A stretch of DNA of 64,000 nucleotides, from the NCBI GenBank assembly GCA_003278925.1, contig QCCN01000008.1:1-64000 (forward strand), written 5' to 3'. A model generated the notes under the pieces. The model saw nothing but the letters and a program-made list of their open reading frames with translations. It was not told the DNA's origin and made no database searches. Positions 23,422 to 33,640 of the stretch are shown piece by piece (positions within the stretch are counted from its first letter, which is position 1; every line of letters starts with the position of its first letter). Source of the DNA: Prochlorococcus sp. AG-347-L17 (lineage in GTDB: Bacteria; Cyanobacteriota; Cyanobacteriia; PCC-6307; Cyanobiaceae). The translations under genes and the position numbers were made by a program.

Positions 23422-24579
23422 TCAATTTTCTTTTAAGTTCATATAAACTTTTTCAAGTGAATTTATATTTTTAGCAATTGTGTATCTCTCAAGTATACGT
23501 TCTCTAGCTTTCTCTCCAAGATCTTTTGTAAATGAAGGGTGTTCTACAAGAATTGGGATTATAGTTTTTAATTGTGCAGCTACATTATCAGTTGAAATTA
23601 CTATTCCTGCTCCGTTATCTAAAACTTCACCATCAGCTCCCGCATCTGTAGCTACACAAGCAGTACCAGCAGACATTGCCTCTAAAAGTGATAATGATAA
23701 ACCTTCTACTAAGCTTGGTAAGAAAAATACTTCTGCTATTTGCATTATTGCTATCCTAGTTTCTAAATCTAATTCAGCACCCCACCAAATTAATTTCTCA
23801 TTACCTAGGTTAGAAAAACTATTTTCAAGTGTTGGTTTCATTGGGCCATCCCCAACAATAATTAATTTGCAATTTTGAGTTTTTGTTTGGCGCCAAGAAC
23901 GTAAAAGTGCCTCGATATTTTTCTCATTTGCAATCCTTCCCATATATAAAAAGATTCTTGCATTTCCAAGTTTGCTTTTCACCTGATCATATTTTTTACT
24001 TTTTTCAGAAAAAGGTTTCCAAATATTTTCATCAACGCCGTTTGGAATAATTATTTGTTTTTCTTTAGGTACTCCGAATTTCTCAAGAACATTTTTTTGA
24101 GGTTCAGAAAAAATAATTATTTTATCGAACTTTGCTAAAGAGGGAGCATAAAGTTGATATGTTAATTGTTGAGTGCTCGCAGTTAGATTTCTATTTTTTG
24201 CATCAAATGGGGGATGAAATGTTCCTATAAGAGGAACATTAATTTCATGACAAAGCTCTGGAAGTCTAAAGTCTAAAGGAGATAAAGTTAGGCTTGCATG
24301 TACTATGTCAGGTTTTAATCTTTCCAATGATAGCCTTAGCTCTTTTTCTGCCCTTGGCGAGGGTATTGTATAAATTTGAGACTTAATTAAATATGGGAGA
24401 CTTACATCAGGATCATTTGCAAGAAATAATGGGTTTGATGAATTTGAACTAGAGGGATTGTCGAAATGAATAAAACTAATTTTATGCCCTCTGGCCTTTA
24501 ATTCCTTAGTAGTTAAATTTCCGTAAGTTACATTTCCACAAAAAGGGGATTTTTTCCCCAACCAGGCAATATGAACCAC
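23422..24579 (-). CDS. Glycosyltransferase group 1 (GT4) family
   Basis: A 385-aa GT-B enzyme: N-terminal acceptor domain with GTFHPPFDAKNR, then a donor domain with IIPNGVDENIWKP, FLYMGRIANEKNIEALL and the EX7E-type motif PSLVEGLSLSLLEAMSAG that binds the nucleotide-sugar. The acceptor is not identifiable. No signal or membrane helix is visible. It ends 5 bases from the proC stop (convergent). Confidence 0.88.
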   Translation of the reverse strand: MVHIAWLGKKSPFCGNVTYGNLTTKELKARGHKISFIHFDNPSSSNSSNPLFLANDPDVSLPYLIKSQIYTIPSPRAEKELRLSLERLKPDIVHASLTLSPLDFRLPELCHEINVPLIGTFHPPFDAKNRNLTASTQQLTYQLYAPSLAKFDKIIIFSEPQKNVLEKFGVPKEKQIIIPNGVDENIWKPFSEKSKKYDQVKSKLGNARIFLYMGRIANEKNIEALLRSWRQTKTQNCKLIIVGDGPMKPTLENSFSNLGNEKLIWWGAELDLETRIAIMQIAEVFFLPSLVEGLSLSLLEAMSAGTACVATDAGADGEVLDNGAGIVISTDNVAAQLKTIIPILVEHPSFTKDLGEKARERILERYTIAKNINSLEKVYMNLKEN

Positions 24580-24664
24580 ATTAATTAAATTAACTATTTA
24601 TTAAGTTAACAGGCAATGGCGCCATGATCATATTTTTAAAATTTTTTAATGCTTCATGAAAATG

Positions 24665-25450
24665 CTAACTATATATTTCTCTCAACATTTTTAGTGAAGA
24701 TAGATCCTTCTCTAATTGAGCAGAGATCCATGTCTCAATAATGAATAATATTTTAAGCCAGACTTTTTTTGGACCCAACAACTCTCCATTAGATTTAATT
24801 GGTAATTCTGGGAAAAGAAGTCTCTGTAATAGAGCAACTTCAGATGCATTTATTTTTAGATTACTTTGAGGATCTTCTATGGATGAAAACCCTTCACTTG
24901 GCAAATAATAACAACTCCATTCCCAATTTCTTAAAGGTGGAATAATAGGTTCTCCAGTTTTACAACAATGATGAATTGGTAAATTAATACCCCCGATGGC
25001 TAATAGATGGATTAAAGATTGAATACTCATTGAGAGCATTTTAATGTCTTCTTCTTGAGACTCTTTATACAAATAAATCCTATCAAGATGTGCAAGAACG
25101 CAAGATAGATAGTCTTGTTGCTTGTCATTATTACCTACTAATAAAAATGTTAATTCAGTTATTGCTTGTGCAGCTGCAAGACATTCAATATTTTTTCCTA
25201 GACCAGAATAGCTTTTTAATATTTTAATTTGACGTACAGATTTAAGATTTCTTTTCCCAAAAATCTGCAGACTTAAATATGTTAAAGGAGTAGCTGCAGC
25301 AAGACTACTTTTAGGACGCCTAGCACCAGGAACCGCTAATCTAACAATCCCTTGCTCATCAGTAAGAATAGTTATTAATCTATCATTCTCGCCTAATGGA
25401 GAAGCTTTAATACAAAGACCTTTTAGCCTGCACTCACCAGAACCAGACAT
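24665..25450 (-). CDS. recO: DNA repair protein RecO
   Basis: RecO promotes RecA loading and strand annealing in the RecF pathway. N-terminal OB fold (LKGLCIKASPLGENDRLITI, RLAVPGARRPKSSLAAATPL), a helical middle, and a C-terminal zinc-finger-like region that is reduced here (HHCCKTGEP). 261 aa. The next gene upstream ends directly at its start (25450/25451), so recO, the deoC-like gene and hpf form one minus-strand operon. Confidence 0.9.
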   Translation of the reverse strand: MSGSGECRLKGLCIKASPLGENDRLITILTDEQGIVRLAVPGARRPKSSLAAATPLTYLSLQIFGKRNLKSVRQIKILKSYSGLGKNIECLAAAQAITELTFLLVGNNDKQQDYLSCVLAHLDRIYLYKESQEEDIKMLSMSIQSLIHLLAIGGINLPIHHCCKTGEPIIPPLRNWEWSCYYLPSEGFSSIEDPQSNLKINASEVALLQRLLFPELPIKSNGELLGPKKVWLKILFIIETWISAQLEKDLSSLKMLREIYS

Positions 25451-26110
25451 TTAAAAAACTTTTACTTCTTGAAAAATTTCACAAAAATTGGAAGTTCCAA
25501 CGCAACTAATTCCAATATCAAACAAATCAATTACTTGCGTTAGTTTTTTTATTCCACCTACAACTTTGATTTGATTTTGTGAGCCTGTTATTTTTAGTAT
25601 TTCGGGGATGTCATTAGATGTAAGAGGAGACCCAAAACCGTCTCCGAATTGAAAATTTTTTATTCCTAATTCCAAACATATTTCTATCGCATTATTAAAA
25701 ACTTCTTTTTGTAGTTTTGATTTATTTATGATTATTGAAACTGGTAATCCAGATAATTTAACTTGCTCAATTTCAGCAGCGAAAGTTTCTAAATTTCCTT
25801 TGGATAAATTGATAAAGTTTGGGACATATTCAATTCCTTTTGCACCCTTATCTTTTGCAAAACAAACTAATTCTTCTATAAATGAAACTGGTAAATCTGC
25901 TAACGGGTAAGAAATAAGCGTGTTTATATAAGCACTGTAATTACCCAAACAGTTTTTAAGATCAATTAAATAATTTAGTGAAGTAGAAATATTTTTGATA
26001 TTGTGTTTTCTTATTAAATCGCAATTCACACAGAAATCTTCCCATGATAGATAAGGGTTAATAATAATCGCATGAATTTTCTCGTTTAATTCATATTCAA
26101 TATTGGGCAT
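25451..26110 (-). CDS. deoC: DeoC-like protein (2-deoxyribose-5-phosphate aldolase family), active site altered
   Basis: A TIM-barrel of 219 aa in the position deoC usually occupies in cyanobacteria (recO-deoC-hpf). The C-terminal KVVGGIKKLTQVIDL matches the family, including one conserved Lys. However, the Schiff-base lysine of the KTSTG motif aligns with FQFGDGFG (no Lys), and the acidic stretch of the GADEVDVV motif is replaced by GAKGIEYV. The canonical aldolase chemistry is therefore doubtful. Fold and gene position are clear; activity is not. Confidence 0.75.
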   Translation of the reverse strand: MPNIEYELNEKIHAIIINPYLSWEDFCVNCDLIRKHNIKNISTSLNYLIDLKNCLGNYSAYINTLISYPLADLPVSFIEELVCFAKDKGAKGIEYVPNFINLSKGNLETFAAEIEQVKLSGLPVSIIINKSKLQKEVFNNAIEICLELGIKNFQFGDGFGSPLTSNDIPEILKITGSQNQIKVVGGIKKLTQVIDLFDIGISCVGTSNFCEIFQEVKVF

Positions 26111-26117
26111 TTAAAAA

Positions 26118-26702
26118 TTATTTAGATTGAATCAGTCCATAACCTCCATGATTCCTTTTGTATATAACTTGAAGTTCATTATTTTTCTTGTTTCGAAAAA
26201 CATAAAAATCATGATCAATTAGATCTAATTGTTTTCTTGCTTCTTCTGATGAAATTGGATGCATTTCAAAGTATTTATTTTTTATAGATGGCTCAGGCAG
26301 ACTTGCTTCAATTCCTTCCTTGAGTAAAGCTTTATCTAAAAACCCTGATTCCATATTTTCAATTGGTAAAGACTCCTTATTTTTAAATTGATTGTTATGA
26401 GTTGTTTTATTGTTTCTTTCTTTGTATTTACGTAATTTTCTACAAAGTTTATTTGAAACTAAATCAATGCTTGAGTATAGATTTTCAGTTTTTTCTTCAG
26501 CTCTAATGACGGTACCATTTGCAAAAATAGTAACTTCTGCAGTTTGGAACGAGACTCTTGGATTCTTTTCAATTGAAAGGTGTATGTCAGCTTCTTTAAC
26601 GATATCCTTATAGTGATGTGTTGCTTTTTCTATCTTTGCCTCAGTATATTCTTTTAATGCTCCAGTGAGCTCAAGATTCTTTCCATGGATTAAAATTTTC
26701 AT
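26118..26702 (-). CDS. hpf: Ribosome hibernation promoting factor, long form (LrtA)
   Basis: LrtA/HPF dimerises idle 70S ribosomes; in cyanobacteria its message is repressed by light. N-terminal HPF domain (MKILIHGKNLELTGALKEYT, DIHLSIEKNPR, VTIFANGTVIRAEEKTENLYSSID) and C-terminal dimerisation domain (MHPISSEEARKQLDLIDHDFYVFRNK, RNHGGYGLIQ) joined by a linker. The 194-aa length marks the long type. First gene of the hpf-deoC-recO operon; divergent from lipB. Confidence 0.93.
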   Translation of the reverse strand: MKILIHGKNLELTGALKEYTEAKIEKATHHYKDIVKEADIHLSIEKNPRVSFQTAEVTIFANGTVIRAEEKTENLYSSIDLVSNKLCRKLRKYKERNNKTTHNNQFKNKESLPIENMESGFLDKALLKEGIEASLPEPSIKNKYFEMHPISSEEARKQLDLIDHDFYVFRNKKNNELQVIYKRNHGGYGLIQSK

Positions 26703-26746
26703 AACAAATCTAAAAATATTTACTTACTTTCTAAATCTACTCAAAT

Positions 26747-27397
26747 ATGGATAATAGAACAGCAATAATTAAACAACCTGATAATATTTCTTCTTTTAAT
26801 GATGTTTATAAATTACAAAAAGAATATCAGGAGGCATTGATTTTAGATAATTCTAACCCTGATTTTATTTGGATAGGGGAGCATCAACTCTGTTATACAT
26901 TGGGGAGAGGATCTAATTATGATAATTTACTATTTTCTCTAAATGATACAAAATATGATGTTTTTAAGATTGATAGAGGTGGTGAGGTAACTTGTCATAT
27001 GCCAGGACAATTAGTAACGTATTTGGTTTTAGATTTGAAAAATTTTAATAAAGATTTAAATTGGTACTTAAGAAAAATTGAAGAAATTATTATAAAAATC
27101 CTTGGGGCTTTTAATATAGATTGTCACTCTAGAAAAGGGTTTACTGGTGTTTGGATAGGAAATAAGAAAATCGCATCAATTGGAATTGGGTGTAAAAGAT
27201 GGATTACGATAAATGGATTTTCAATCAATATTGACTGCGAATTAGAAAACTTTAATAAGATTGTTCCTTGCGGAATAGAAAATTGTTTTATGGCAAATAT
27301 GATTGATTACAATAAAAATTTAAATATTCAAGAAGTCAAGAGAATTGTTAAAAAAACCATCGGGGAAGAATTTAATTTTGATTTTATATCAAAATAG
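26747..27397 (+). CDS. lipB: Octanoyl-[acyl-carrier-protein]-protein N-octanoyltransferase
   Basis: Moves octanoate from ACP to the lipoyl domains, the first step in lipoate assembly. Motifs: [35 protein letters not shown], the Gly-x-W-I-G-x-x-K-I-A-S-I-G-I block with the catalytic Lys, and [10 protein letters not shown] with the catalytic Cys. 216 aa. Relevant to PdhC encoded 2.7 kb downstream, whose lipoyl lysine is a substrate. Confidence 0.93.
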   Translation: MDNRTAIIKQPDNISSFNDVYKLQKEYQEALILDNSNPDFIWIGEHQLCYTLGRGSNYDNLLFSLNDTKYDVFKIDRGGEVTCHMPGQLVTYLVLDLKNFNKDLNWYLRKIEEIIIKILGAFNIDCHSRKGFTGVWIGNKKIASIGIGCKRWITINGFSINIDCELENFNKIVPCGIENCFMANMIDYNKNLNIQEVKRIVKKTIGEEFNFDFISK

Positions 27398-27424
27398 AAA
27401 TTAAAATTTCAAAATCAATTCAAT

Positions 27425-29368
27425 ATGGGCGATTTAGCGTATTGGCCTGCAGCCAAACCTCTTTCTAAAAAAAATACATTTGCCAAAAATAGAGATTTTA
27501 TTAAGAACCTTGATCATATAGATCAAATTTGGGAAAAATTAAAATTTAAATGTGGTGATACTTTAGCTGTTTGCGATTTAAGAGGGAAATACAAAGAAAA
27601 ATTTTCTTATTCTGAGCTGGCTGATTTAATAACAAAAGTCTCTATTTCTTTCGAAAATTATGGTTTAAAAAAGGGGGATGTAGTTACTGTAATATCTGAA
27701 AATTCTCCAAGATGGCTAGCAGTAGATCAAGGCTTAATGCGTTTAGGAGCTATAAATGCAGTTAGAGGTATTAATTCTCCTTCAGTAGAATTAGAATATA
27801 TTATTGAGCACTCTAATTCAGTAGGACTAATAGTTCAATCTAAGGAAATTTGGCTAAAGTTAAACAACAAAGAAGAATTAAAAAAAAGACTGAAATTTAT
27901 AATTAATTTAGAAGATGAACAATTTGAAAGTTTAATAAGTTGGAGTACATTCATAAGTTCAGTAGAAAAAGAAAATTCACAAAATAATAATCTTGAAAAA
28001 TTTAATCCAGAAATTGATGACGTCGCTACTATTCTTTACACTTCTGGGACGACCGGAAAACCTAAAGGTGTGCCTTTGACTCATGCAAATTTTTTACATC
28101 AAATAATCAATTTAGCCTATATCGCTGATCCAGAACCAGGGACCTCTGTATTAAGCGTTTTGCCTATCTGGCATTCTTATGAGAGAAGTGCTGAATACTT
28201 CTTTTTTTCATGCGGTTGTTCTCAATACTATACAATTCCAAAATTTCTTAAAGATGATATTACACAAATAAAACCTGTTGTCATGGCTACTGTACCGAGA
28301 CTATGGGAAGCAATACATGATGGTTTTTTTCAGGCTTTGAAAAAAATGCCTTCCAAAAAGCAAAAACTTATTAATTTTTTGATAACTAATAGTTCGGTTT
28401 TCAAAAGAAGTCTTAGAAAAATAAGAAATATAGATATAAATCAAATAACTTTTAAATCAAAAATCCCCTTACTGGGTTCTGTTATTAGCCGATATCCTTT
28501 ACATAAATTGTCTACTATTTTTTTATGGCCGAATATTCTTAGACAACTATGCGGAGAAAGACTGAAATTTCCCATTAATGGTGGAGGTGCATTGCCAGAA
28601 CATGTAGATCTTTTTTTTGAATCTTTAGGTGTAGATGTTTTGGTGGGATATGGACTCACAGAAACTAGTCCAGTATTAACTTGTAGGAGAAGAGAATTAA
28701 ATGTTAGAGGATCATCAGGGCAGCCTCTTTCATTTACTGAAATCAAAATAGTGAATGATGATAAAAAAAAGATTCTGAAGTTCAGAGAAGTCGGGAAAAT
28801 TCTTGTTAGGGGGCCGCAAGTGATGAAAGGTTATCTTAATAATGAAATAGCTACAAATGATGTTTTATCCAAGGATGGTTGGTTTGATACTGGTGATTTA
28901 GGTTTTCTAATACCAAATGGTTCACTCTTTATAACAGGAAGAGCCAAGGATACAATAGTGCTATCAAGCGGTGAAAATATAGAACCGAATCCGTTAGAGA
29001 CTGAAATTCTTAGTTCTGAATTTATTAATCAGATTCAATTAGTAGGACAAGATAAGAAATGTTTAACAGCCCTTGTAGTTCCTAATGTCGAATCGGTCAA
29101 AAGCAAGTTTTTGGAAGAAGACCTTTCAAAATTAAACCTGAATAAGGAAATTGGTACATTTTTTAAATCACAAATTAATAATTTGCTTAAAAGTCGATTA
29201 GGAGCAAGATCAGAAGAACAAATATTAGATTGTTATTTTGTTGATGCCTTTACTCTAGAAAATGGGTTATTAACACAAACTCTTAAACAAAAAAGAAAAG
29301 AAATAGAAAAAAAGTATTCATTACAAATAGAAAATATGTATGAAAACAAATTTAGTAAGAAAATTTGA
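27425..29368 (+). CDS. AMP-forming acyl-CoA/acyl-ACP synthetase
   Basis: A 647-aa ANL-superfamily adenylating enzyme. Motifs: ATP/AMP loop LYTSGTTGKPKGVPLTH, VGYGLTETSPVL, the DTGDLGFL aspartate, and RAKDTIVLSSGENIEPNPLE before the C-terminal cap. By family it activates long-chain fatty acids. In cyanobacteria the single such enzyme (Aas) recycles free fatty acids onto ACP, which is the likely role. It starts 27 bases after lipB. Confidence 0.88.
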   Translation: MGDLAYWPAAKPLSKKNTFAKNRDFIKNLDHIDQIWEKLKFKCGDTLAVCDLRGKYKEKFSYSELADLITKVSISFENYGLKKGDVVTVISENSPRWLAVDQGLMRLGAINAVRGINSPSVELEYIIEHSNSVGLIVQSKEIWLKLNNKEELKKRLKFIINLEDEQFESLISWSTFISSVEKENSQNNNLEKFNPEIDDVATILYTSGTTGKPKGVPLTHANFLHQIINLAYIADPEPGTSVLSVLPIWHSYERSAEYFFFSCGCSQYYTIPKFLKDDITQIKPVVMATVPRLWEAIHDGFFQALKKMPSKKQKLINFLITNSSVFKRSLRKIRNIDINQITFKSKIPLLGSVISRYPLHKLSTIFLWPNILRQLCGERLKFPINGGGALPEHVDLFFESLGVDVLVGYGLTETSPVLTCRRRELNVRGSSGQPLSFTEIKIVNDDKKKILKFREVGKILVRGPQVMKGYLNNEIATNDVLSKDGWFDTGDLGFLIPNGSLFITGRAKDTIVLSSGENIEPNPLETEILSSEFINQIQLVGQDKKCLTALVVPNVESVKSKFLEEDLSKLNLNKEIGTFFKSQINNLLKSRLGARSEEQILDCYFVDAFTLENGLLTQTLKQKRKEIEKKYSLQIENMYENKFSKKI

Positions 29369-29406
29369 TTTGTTCTATCTATATTGAAAAGGTAATTTAA
29401 TTTTTT

Positions 29407-29850
29407 ATGGAAACAAAAAACTCAATATCTATAAAGCGCTCAATAGCTATTAAAGCTGTAGTTACACCAACTTGGAAGGAAGATGCTGAAAAAGAATTAA
29501 GTAAAGCAATTTCAAACATTGATCAGCAATTATCGCAACTGGAGCAAGAGGGGCAGCAAATAGTAAATAATATTAGATCCCAATCGGTTAATCCCCTAGA
29601 TCCAAGGGTTCAAGAACAGGTTAGTCAGGTGCAACAACAAGTCGCAGCAAAACGAAATGAAATTGAAGAACAAAAAAGAAATCTTCTTCAACAACAGAGT
29701 CAAGTTCGCGAATTAAAAATGGACGAAATTGTTGATCAAGGGCAAGTGGATAGTTTCTGTGATGTCAATGTGGGAGACAATCTTATTGAAAAAATGCAAG
29801 TATCGATTACGGTTAAGGATGGAGTTATTCAATCTATAGATAATAATTAA
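29407..29850 (+). CDS. YlqD-like coiled-coil protein
   Basis: A 147-aa protein with an N-terminal strand (SISIKRSIAIKAVVTPTWKE), a long Gln/Glu-rich coiled coil (QLSQLEQEGQQIVNNIRSQS through NEIEEQKRNLLQQQSQ) and a C-terminal beta region (QVDSFCDVNVGDNLIEKM). This matches cyanobacterial YlqD-family proteins of unknown function. Cytoplasmic. It lies between the acyl-activating enzyme and pdhC. Confidence 0.8.
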   Translation: METKNSISIKRSIAIKAVVTPTWKEDAEKELSKAISNIDQQLSQLEQEGQQIVNNIRSQSVNPLDPRVQEQVSQVQQQVAAKRNEIEEQKRNLLQQQSQVRELKMDEIVDQGQVDSFCDVNVGDNLIEKMQVSITVKDGVIQSIDNN

Positions 29851-29973
29851 AGAGAAGATTTAGTATTTTTGATAAATATAAGTAAATCTTAATTTCGAAA
29901 AGTTTTAAATTCTAATCGATCTAAATTATTACTTTCTTAAGTTTTAAGAGTTCCCACTGTGAACATGATTTCG

Positions 29974-29979
29974 TATAAT
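29974..29979 (+). promoter_or_regulatory. Likely -10 box for pdhC
   Basis: A perfect TATAAT within TTTCGTATAATTAAAAC, about 90 bases before the pdhC start and after the YlqD-like stop. No convincing -35 is present, as is common in this organism group. Below it GGTT-CTT-AACC forms a small hairpin in the leader. Confidence 0.5.
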
Positions 29980-30068
29980 TAAAACAAGAGTTTAAAGGGT
30001 TCTTAACCATAAAAACTTTAGGAAGTTTGGTAGAAATCCCTTGAAACTTATGCAATAACAATTTTCTT

Positions 30069-31436
30069 ATGTCTCACGAAATATTCATGCCTGCCTTGAG
30101 TTCTACTATGACGGAGGGCAAGATTGTGGAATGGCTGAAAAATCCAGGAGATAAAGTTGAAAGAGGTGAATCTGTCTTGGTTGTTGAATCTGACAAGGCA
30201 GATATGGATGTTGAATCTTTTCAAGATGGATATCTCGCGGCTGTTTTAATGCCTGCTGGCAGCACTGCACCAGTAGGAGAGACTATCGGTCTTATTGTAG
30301 AAAATGAGGATGAGATAGCTTCTGTTCAAGAACAAAATAAAGGAAATCAACCCGAAGTCTCAACTTCAGACCAACTTGAATTGGTAAGCAATAAAACTGA
30401 AGAAAAACCAGTAGTCCAGACTGAAAATATCGAGAAAGAAGTTGAAGAAGTCGTCTTAAAGAGTGAAAAGCCTGTCCCATCTTTTAATGTCGATCAAATT
30501 AATGCCGCAACAAGTAATGTTTCTTCGAGGATAATTGCATCTCCAAGAGCTAAAAAACTAGCCTCTCAAATGGGTGTTGATTTAGCAAAGGTTCATGGAT
30601 CTGGCCCTCACGGAAGGATTCAAGCCGATGATATTTTAAAAGCTAATGGCCAACCTGTCTCTATACCATGGATAGGAGAAGGTGGTTCTCCTGCAAGTAT
30701 TCCAGGTGCAAATTTGGGAGTTGAAAGTAAACCAGAAACTTCAGGAAATAGTTTTGGTAATCCAGGAGAAACAGTTCAATTTAATACTCTTCAAAAAGCG
30801 GTAAATAAAAATATGGAATCTAGTTTAGATGTTCCATGTTTTAGGGTGGGTTACTCTATCAATACAGATAAATTAGATAATTTCTACAAAAAGGTAAAAC
30901 AGAACGGAGTTACTATGACTGCTTTACTTGTAAAGGCAGTTGCAAAGACACTAAAGAAACATCCTCAAGTTAACTCAAGATTTTCAGAAAATGGAATTTC
31001 TTATCCAGAAAATATAAATATTGCTGTTGCTGTTGCAATGGAAGATGGGGGACTAATAACTCCAGTATTAAAAGAACCATGCAATACTGATTTATTTGAA
31101 TTATCTAGGGAATGGAAAGATCTCGTAAAAAGATCGAGATCAAAACAATTAGAACCAGATGAATACTCAACGGGAACATTTACCTTATCTAACCTTGGTA
31201 TGTTTGGTGTTGATAGATTTGACGCAATACTACCCCCAGGGACCGGTGCGATCTTAGCGATAGCATCATCGAAACCAACTGTTGTGGCTAATAGTGATGG
31301 GTCAATATCTGTTAAAAAAATAATGCAGGTAAATCTTACAGCTGATCACAGAGTGATCTATGGAGCTGATGGTGCTTCATTCTTGAAAGACTTGGCTAAC
31401 CTTATTGAGAATGAGCCAGAGACACTTGTATCATAA
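30069..31436 (+). CDS. pdhC: Pyruvate dehydrogenase E2, dihydrolipoamide acetyltransferase
   Basis: The core subunit of the pyruvate dehydrogenase complex. One lipoyl domain (lipoyl-Lys43 in VESDKADMDVES), a Pro/Glu linker, the E1/E3-binding domain (SPRAKKLASQMGVDLAKVHG to GRIQADDI, about 158-192), a second linker and the catalytic acetyltransferase domain ending in the DHRVIYGADGA motif (His427). 455 aa is normal for cyanobacteria. queA follows closely. Confidence 0.95.
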   Translation: MSHEIFMPALSSTMTEGKIVEWLKNPGDKVERGESVLVVESDKADMDVESFQDGYLAAVLMPAGSTAPVGETIGLIVENEDEIASVQEQNKGNQPEVSTSDQLELVSNKTEEKPVVQTENIEKEVEEVVLKSEKPVPSFNVDQINAATSNVSSRIIASPRAKKLASQMGVDLAKVHGSGPHGRIQADDILKANGQPVSIPWIGEGGSPASIPGANLGVESKPETSGNSFGNPGETVQFNTLQKAVNKNMESSLDVPCFRVGYSINTDKLDNFYKKVKQNGVTMTALLVKAVAKTLKKHPQVNSRFSENGISYPENINIAVAVAMEDGGLITPVLKEPCNTDLFELSREWKDLVKRSRSKQLEPDEYSTGTFTLSNLGMFGVDRFDAILPPGTGAILAIASSKPTVVANSDGSISVKKIMQVNLTADHRVIYGADGASFLKDLANLIENEPETLVS

Positions 31437-31442
31437 ATTTAA

Positions 31443-32567
31443 TTGATTTCTCAAATTAATAAAGAAGAAAAAGATTATAGGCTTGAATCTTATGATTATT
31501 TACTTGATCCTTCATTAATTGCTAGTAAACCTTCTGCAATTAGGCATGAATCAAGATTGATGATAGTTAGAAATAGTGTTTTAGAAGAAGACTATTTAAC
31601 TAATAAATTTACAAAGAATCTTTTAGATGAATTTAGAGAAGGCGATCTTGTAGTTGTTAACAATACTAAGGTAATGAAAGCTAGGTTAAAGGTTGAATTA
31701 GAAAATGGGACGTTAGTAGAATTATTAGTCTTAGAAAGATCCCATGAATGTGTTTGGTTATGTTTGGCAAAGCCAGCGAAAAAGTTAAAAATAAATAGAA
31801 AAATAATATTAAAATCTCTTTCTGGAGAAGATATTAATTTGATGGTTGATGGGTTTGATGAAGAAACTGGAGGCAGATTTATTAAATTTCCTGAAAATAT
31901 AACTGATCTCAATTCAATGAATGACCTTCTTGATAAATACGGGGAAATCCCTCTCCCGCCTTATATAAAAAATACCGAAGAAGAATCTTTTCATGAGAAA
32001 AATTATCAAACTGAGTATGCAACAAATCCGGGGGCAGTTGCTGCACCAACAGCTGGTTTACACTTAAGCAAAAGTCTTATTTCCAATCTAAAAAAAAAAG
32101 GCGTAATAATCTTACCGATAACTTTGCACGTGGGTTATGGAACATTCAAACCAATTGATCAAGAAGATTTAAGTAACTTAAAACTTCACAAAGAATGGGT
32201 AAGTGTTAATAAGGAAGTAGTGGAGGAAATAAAAAGAATAAAGAAAACAGATAGAAAAATAATTGCTATTGGTACAACTAGCGTAAGAGCTCTTGAAAGT
32301 TGTTATTCTCACGAAATTAATGACTTTATTCCCATAGCTAAATATGTAGATTTAGTAATTAAGCCAGGTTATAAATTTAAGGTAGTTGATGGATTATTAA
32401 CTAATTTTCATCTCCCTAAAAGTTCATTATTACTTTTAGTAAGTGCAATGATTGGTAGAGAAAGATTATTAGATCTATATAAAAAAGCCATAAAAGAAAA
32501 ATTTAGATTCTTCTCTTATGGCGATGCGATGTATATTTCACCAGATTCACTACTGGAGAAAAAATAG
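31443..32567 (+). CDS. queA: S-adenosylmethionine:tRNA ribosyltransferase-isomerase
   Basis: Adds the epoxycyclopentane-precursor ribosyl of SAM to preQ1 in tRNA (queuosine synthesis). Family blocks seen: DPSLIASKPSAIRHESRLMI, VVNNTKVMKARL, GEIPLPPYI, NPGAVAAPTAGLHLS, LHVGYGTFKPI, TTSVRALESC and TNFHLPKSSLLLLVSA. 374 aa, slightly long for the family. TTG start, 6 bases after pdhC. Confidence 0.93.
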   Translation: MISQINKEEKDYRLESYDYLLDPSLIASKPSAIRHESRLMIVRNSVLEEDYLTNKFTKNLLDEFREGDLVVVNNTKVMKARLKVELENGTLVELLVLERSHECVWLCLAKPAKKLKINRKIILKSLSGEDINLMVDGFDEETGGRFIKFPENITDLNSMNDLLDKYGEIPLPPYIKNTEEESFHEKNYQTEYATNPGAVAAPTAGLHLSKSLISNLKKKGVIILPITLHVGYGTFKPIDQEDLSNLKLHKEWVSVNKEVVEEIKRIKKTDRKIIAIGTTSVRALESCYSHEINDFIPIAKYVDLVIKPGYKFKVVDGLLTNFHLPKSSLLLLVSAMIGRERLLDLYKKAIKEKFRFFSYGDAMYISPDSLLEKK

Positions 32568-32569
32568 AT

Positions 32570-33556
32570 TTAGGCTTTGACTGGTTCTTGAATGATTCCG
32601 CTTGGAACTTCAGTAAACATAATTGATGATAAATACCTCTCTGCTAAATCAGGTAGAACAACTACAATTGTCTTCCCAGCATATTCATCTTGTTCAGCTA
32701 ATCTAACAGCAGCAGCAGCGGCAGCCCCACAAGATATTCCTACTAATAGACCTTCCTCTTTAGCTAACCTAAGAGCCATCTCAATTGATTCGTCATTTGT
32801 TACTTGTTCGACCTTATCAACAATTGATAAGTCAAGGTTCTTAGGAATAAATCCTGCTCCAATTCCTTGGATTTTATGTGGTCCGGATTTAACCTCTTCA
32901 CCATTCATTGTCTGTGTAATAACAGGACTGTGAGATGGTTCTACAGCTACAGAAGTAATATTCTTGCCCTTCTCTTGCTTAATGTATCTTGAAACTCCTG
33001 TAATTGTGCCGCCAGTTCCAACCCCTGCAACTAGGACATCAATTTCACCATCGCAATCATCCCAGATTTCTGGTCCAGTAGTTTTGAAATGAATTTCAGG
33101 ATTTGCTGGATTATCAAATTGACCTGGCATGAAATATTGAGAAGGATTACTTTCTGCAATTTCTTTAGCCTTAGCTATTGCTCCAGGCATACCTTTAGAT
33201 GCCTCTGTTAAAACAATTTCAGCACCCAACACTGCCATAACCCTCCTTCTTTCAATTGACATGGATTCTGGCATTGTAAGGATCAGTTTATAACCTCTTG
33301 CTGAAGCAGTAAAAGCTAGAGCAATTCCTGTATTTCCAGAAGTTGGCTCAACAATAGTTTTGTCTTTTGTAAGCTTCCCACTTTTCTCTGCATCCCAGAT
33401 CATGTTTGCGCCAATCCTACATTTGACACTATAAGCAGGGTTTCTACCTTCAATTTTTGCAAGTACTGTAGCTTTCGCGTTTTTAGTAACTGATTTTAAT
33501 TTTACTAATGGAGTGTTTCCAATAGCAAAACTGTTGTCCTCATAAATTTTTGCCAT
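32570..33556 (-). CDS. cysK: Cysteine synthase (O-acetylserine sulfhydrylase)
   Basis: The PLP enzyme that makes cysteine from O-acetylserine and sulfide. PLP lysine Lys45 in [11 protein letters not shown], phosphate loop and substrate loop [11 protein letters not shown], and [16 protein letters not shown]. 328 aa. The start is the first ATG after an AT-rich spacer. It groups with two cystathionine gamma-synthase-type genes upstream on the same strand, forming a sulfur amino-acid cluster. The stop lies 2 bases from the queA stop (convergent). Confidence 0.94.
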   Translation of the reverse strand: MAKIYEDNSFAIGNTPLVKLKSVTKNAKATVLAKIEGRNPAYSVKCRIGANMIWDAEKSGKLTKDKTIVEPTSGNTGIALAFTASARGYKLILTMPESMSIERRRVMAVLGAEIVLTEASKGMPGAIAKAKEIAESNPSQYFMPGQFDNPANPEIHFKTTGPEIWDDCDGEIDVLVAGVGTGGTITGVSRYIKQEKGKNITSVAVEPSHSPVITQTMNGEEVKSGPHKIQGIGAGFIPKNLDLSIVDKVEQVTNDESIEMALRLAKEEGLLVGISCGAAAAAAVRLAEQDEYAGKTIVVVLPDLAERYLSSIMFTEVPSGIIQEPVKA

Positions 33557-33640
33557 TTATATATTTAGAAAATATATATTAATACTAACTATTATTCAGA
33601 AAAAGAGTATATAAGTTTCTATACGGTAAATACTAGGAAT

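Noticed and set aside
23480..23878. 132-aa plus-strand frame inside the glycosyltransferase gene
   Set aside because: It lies wholly antisense to a gene with clear GT4 motifs and has no features of its own.
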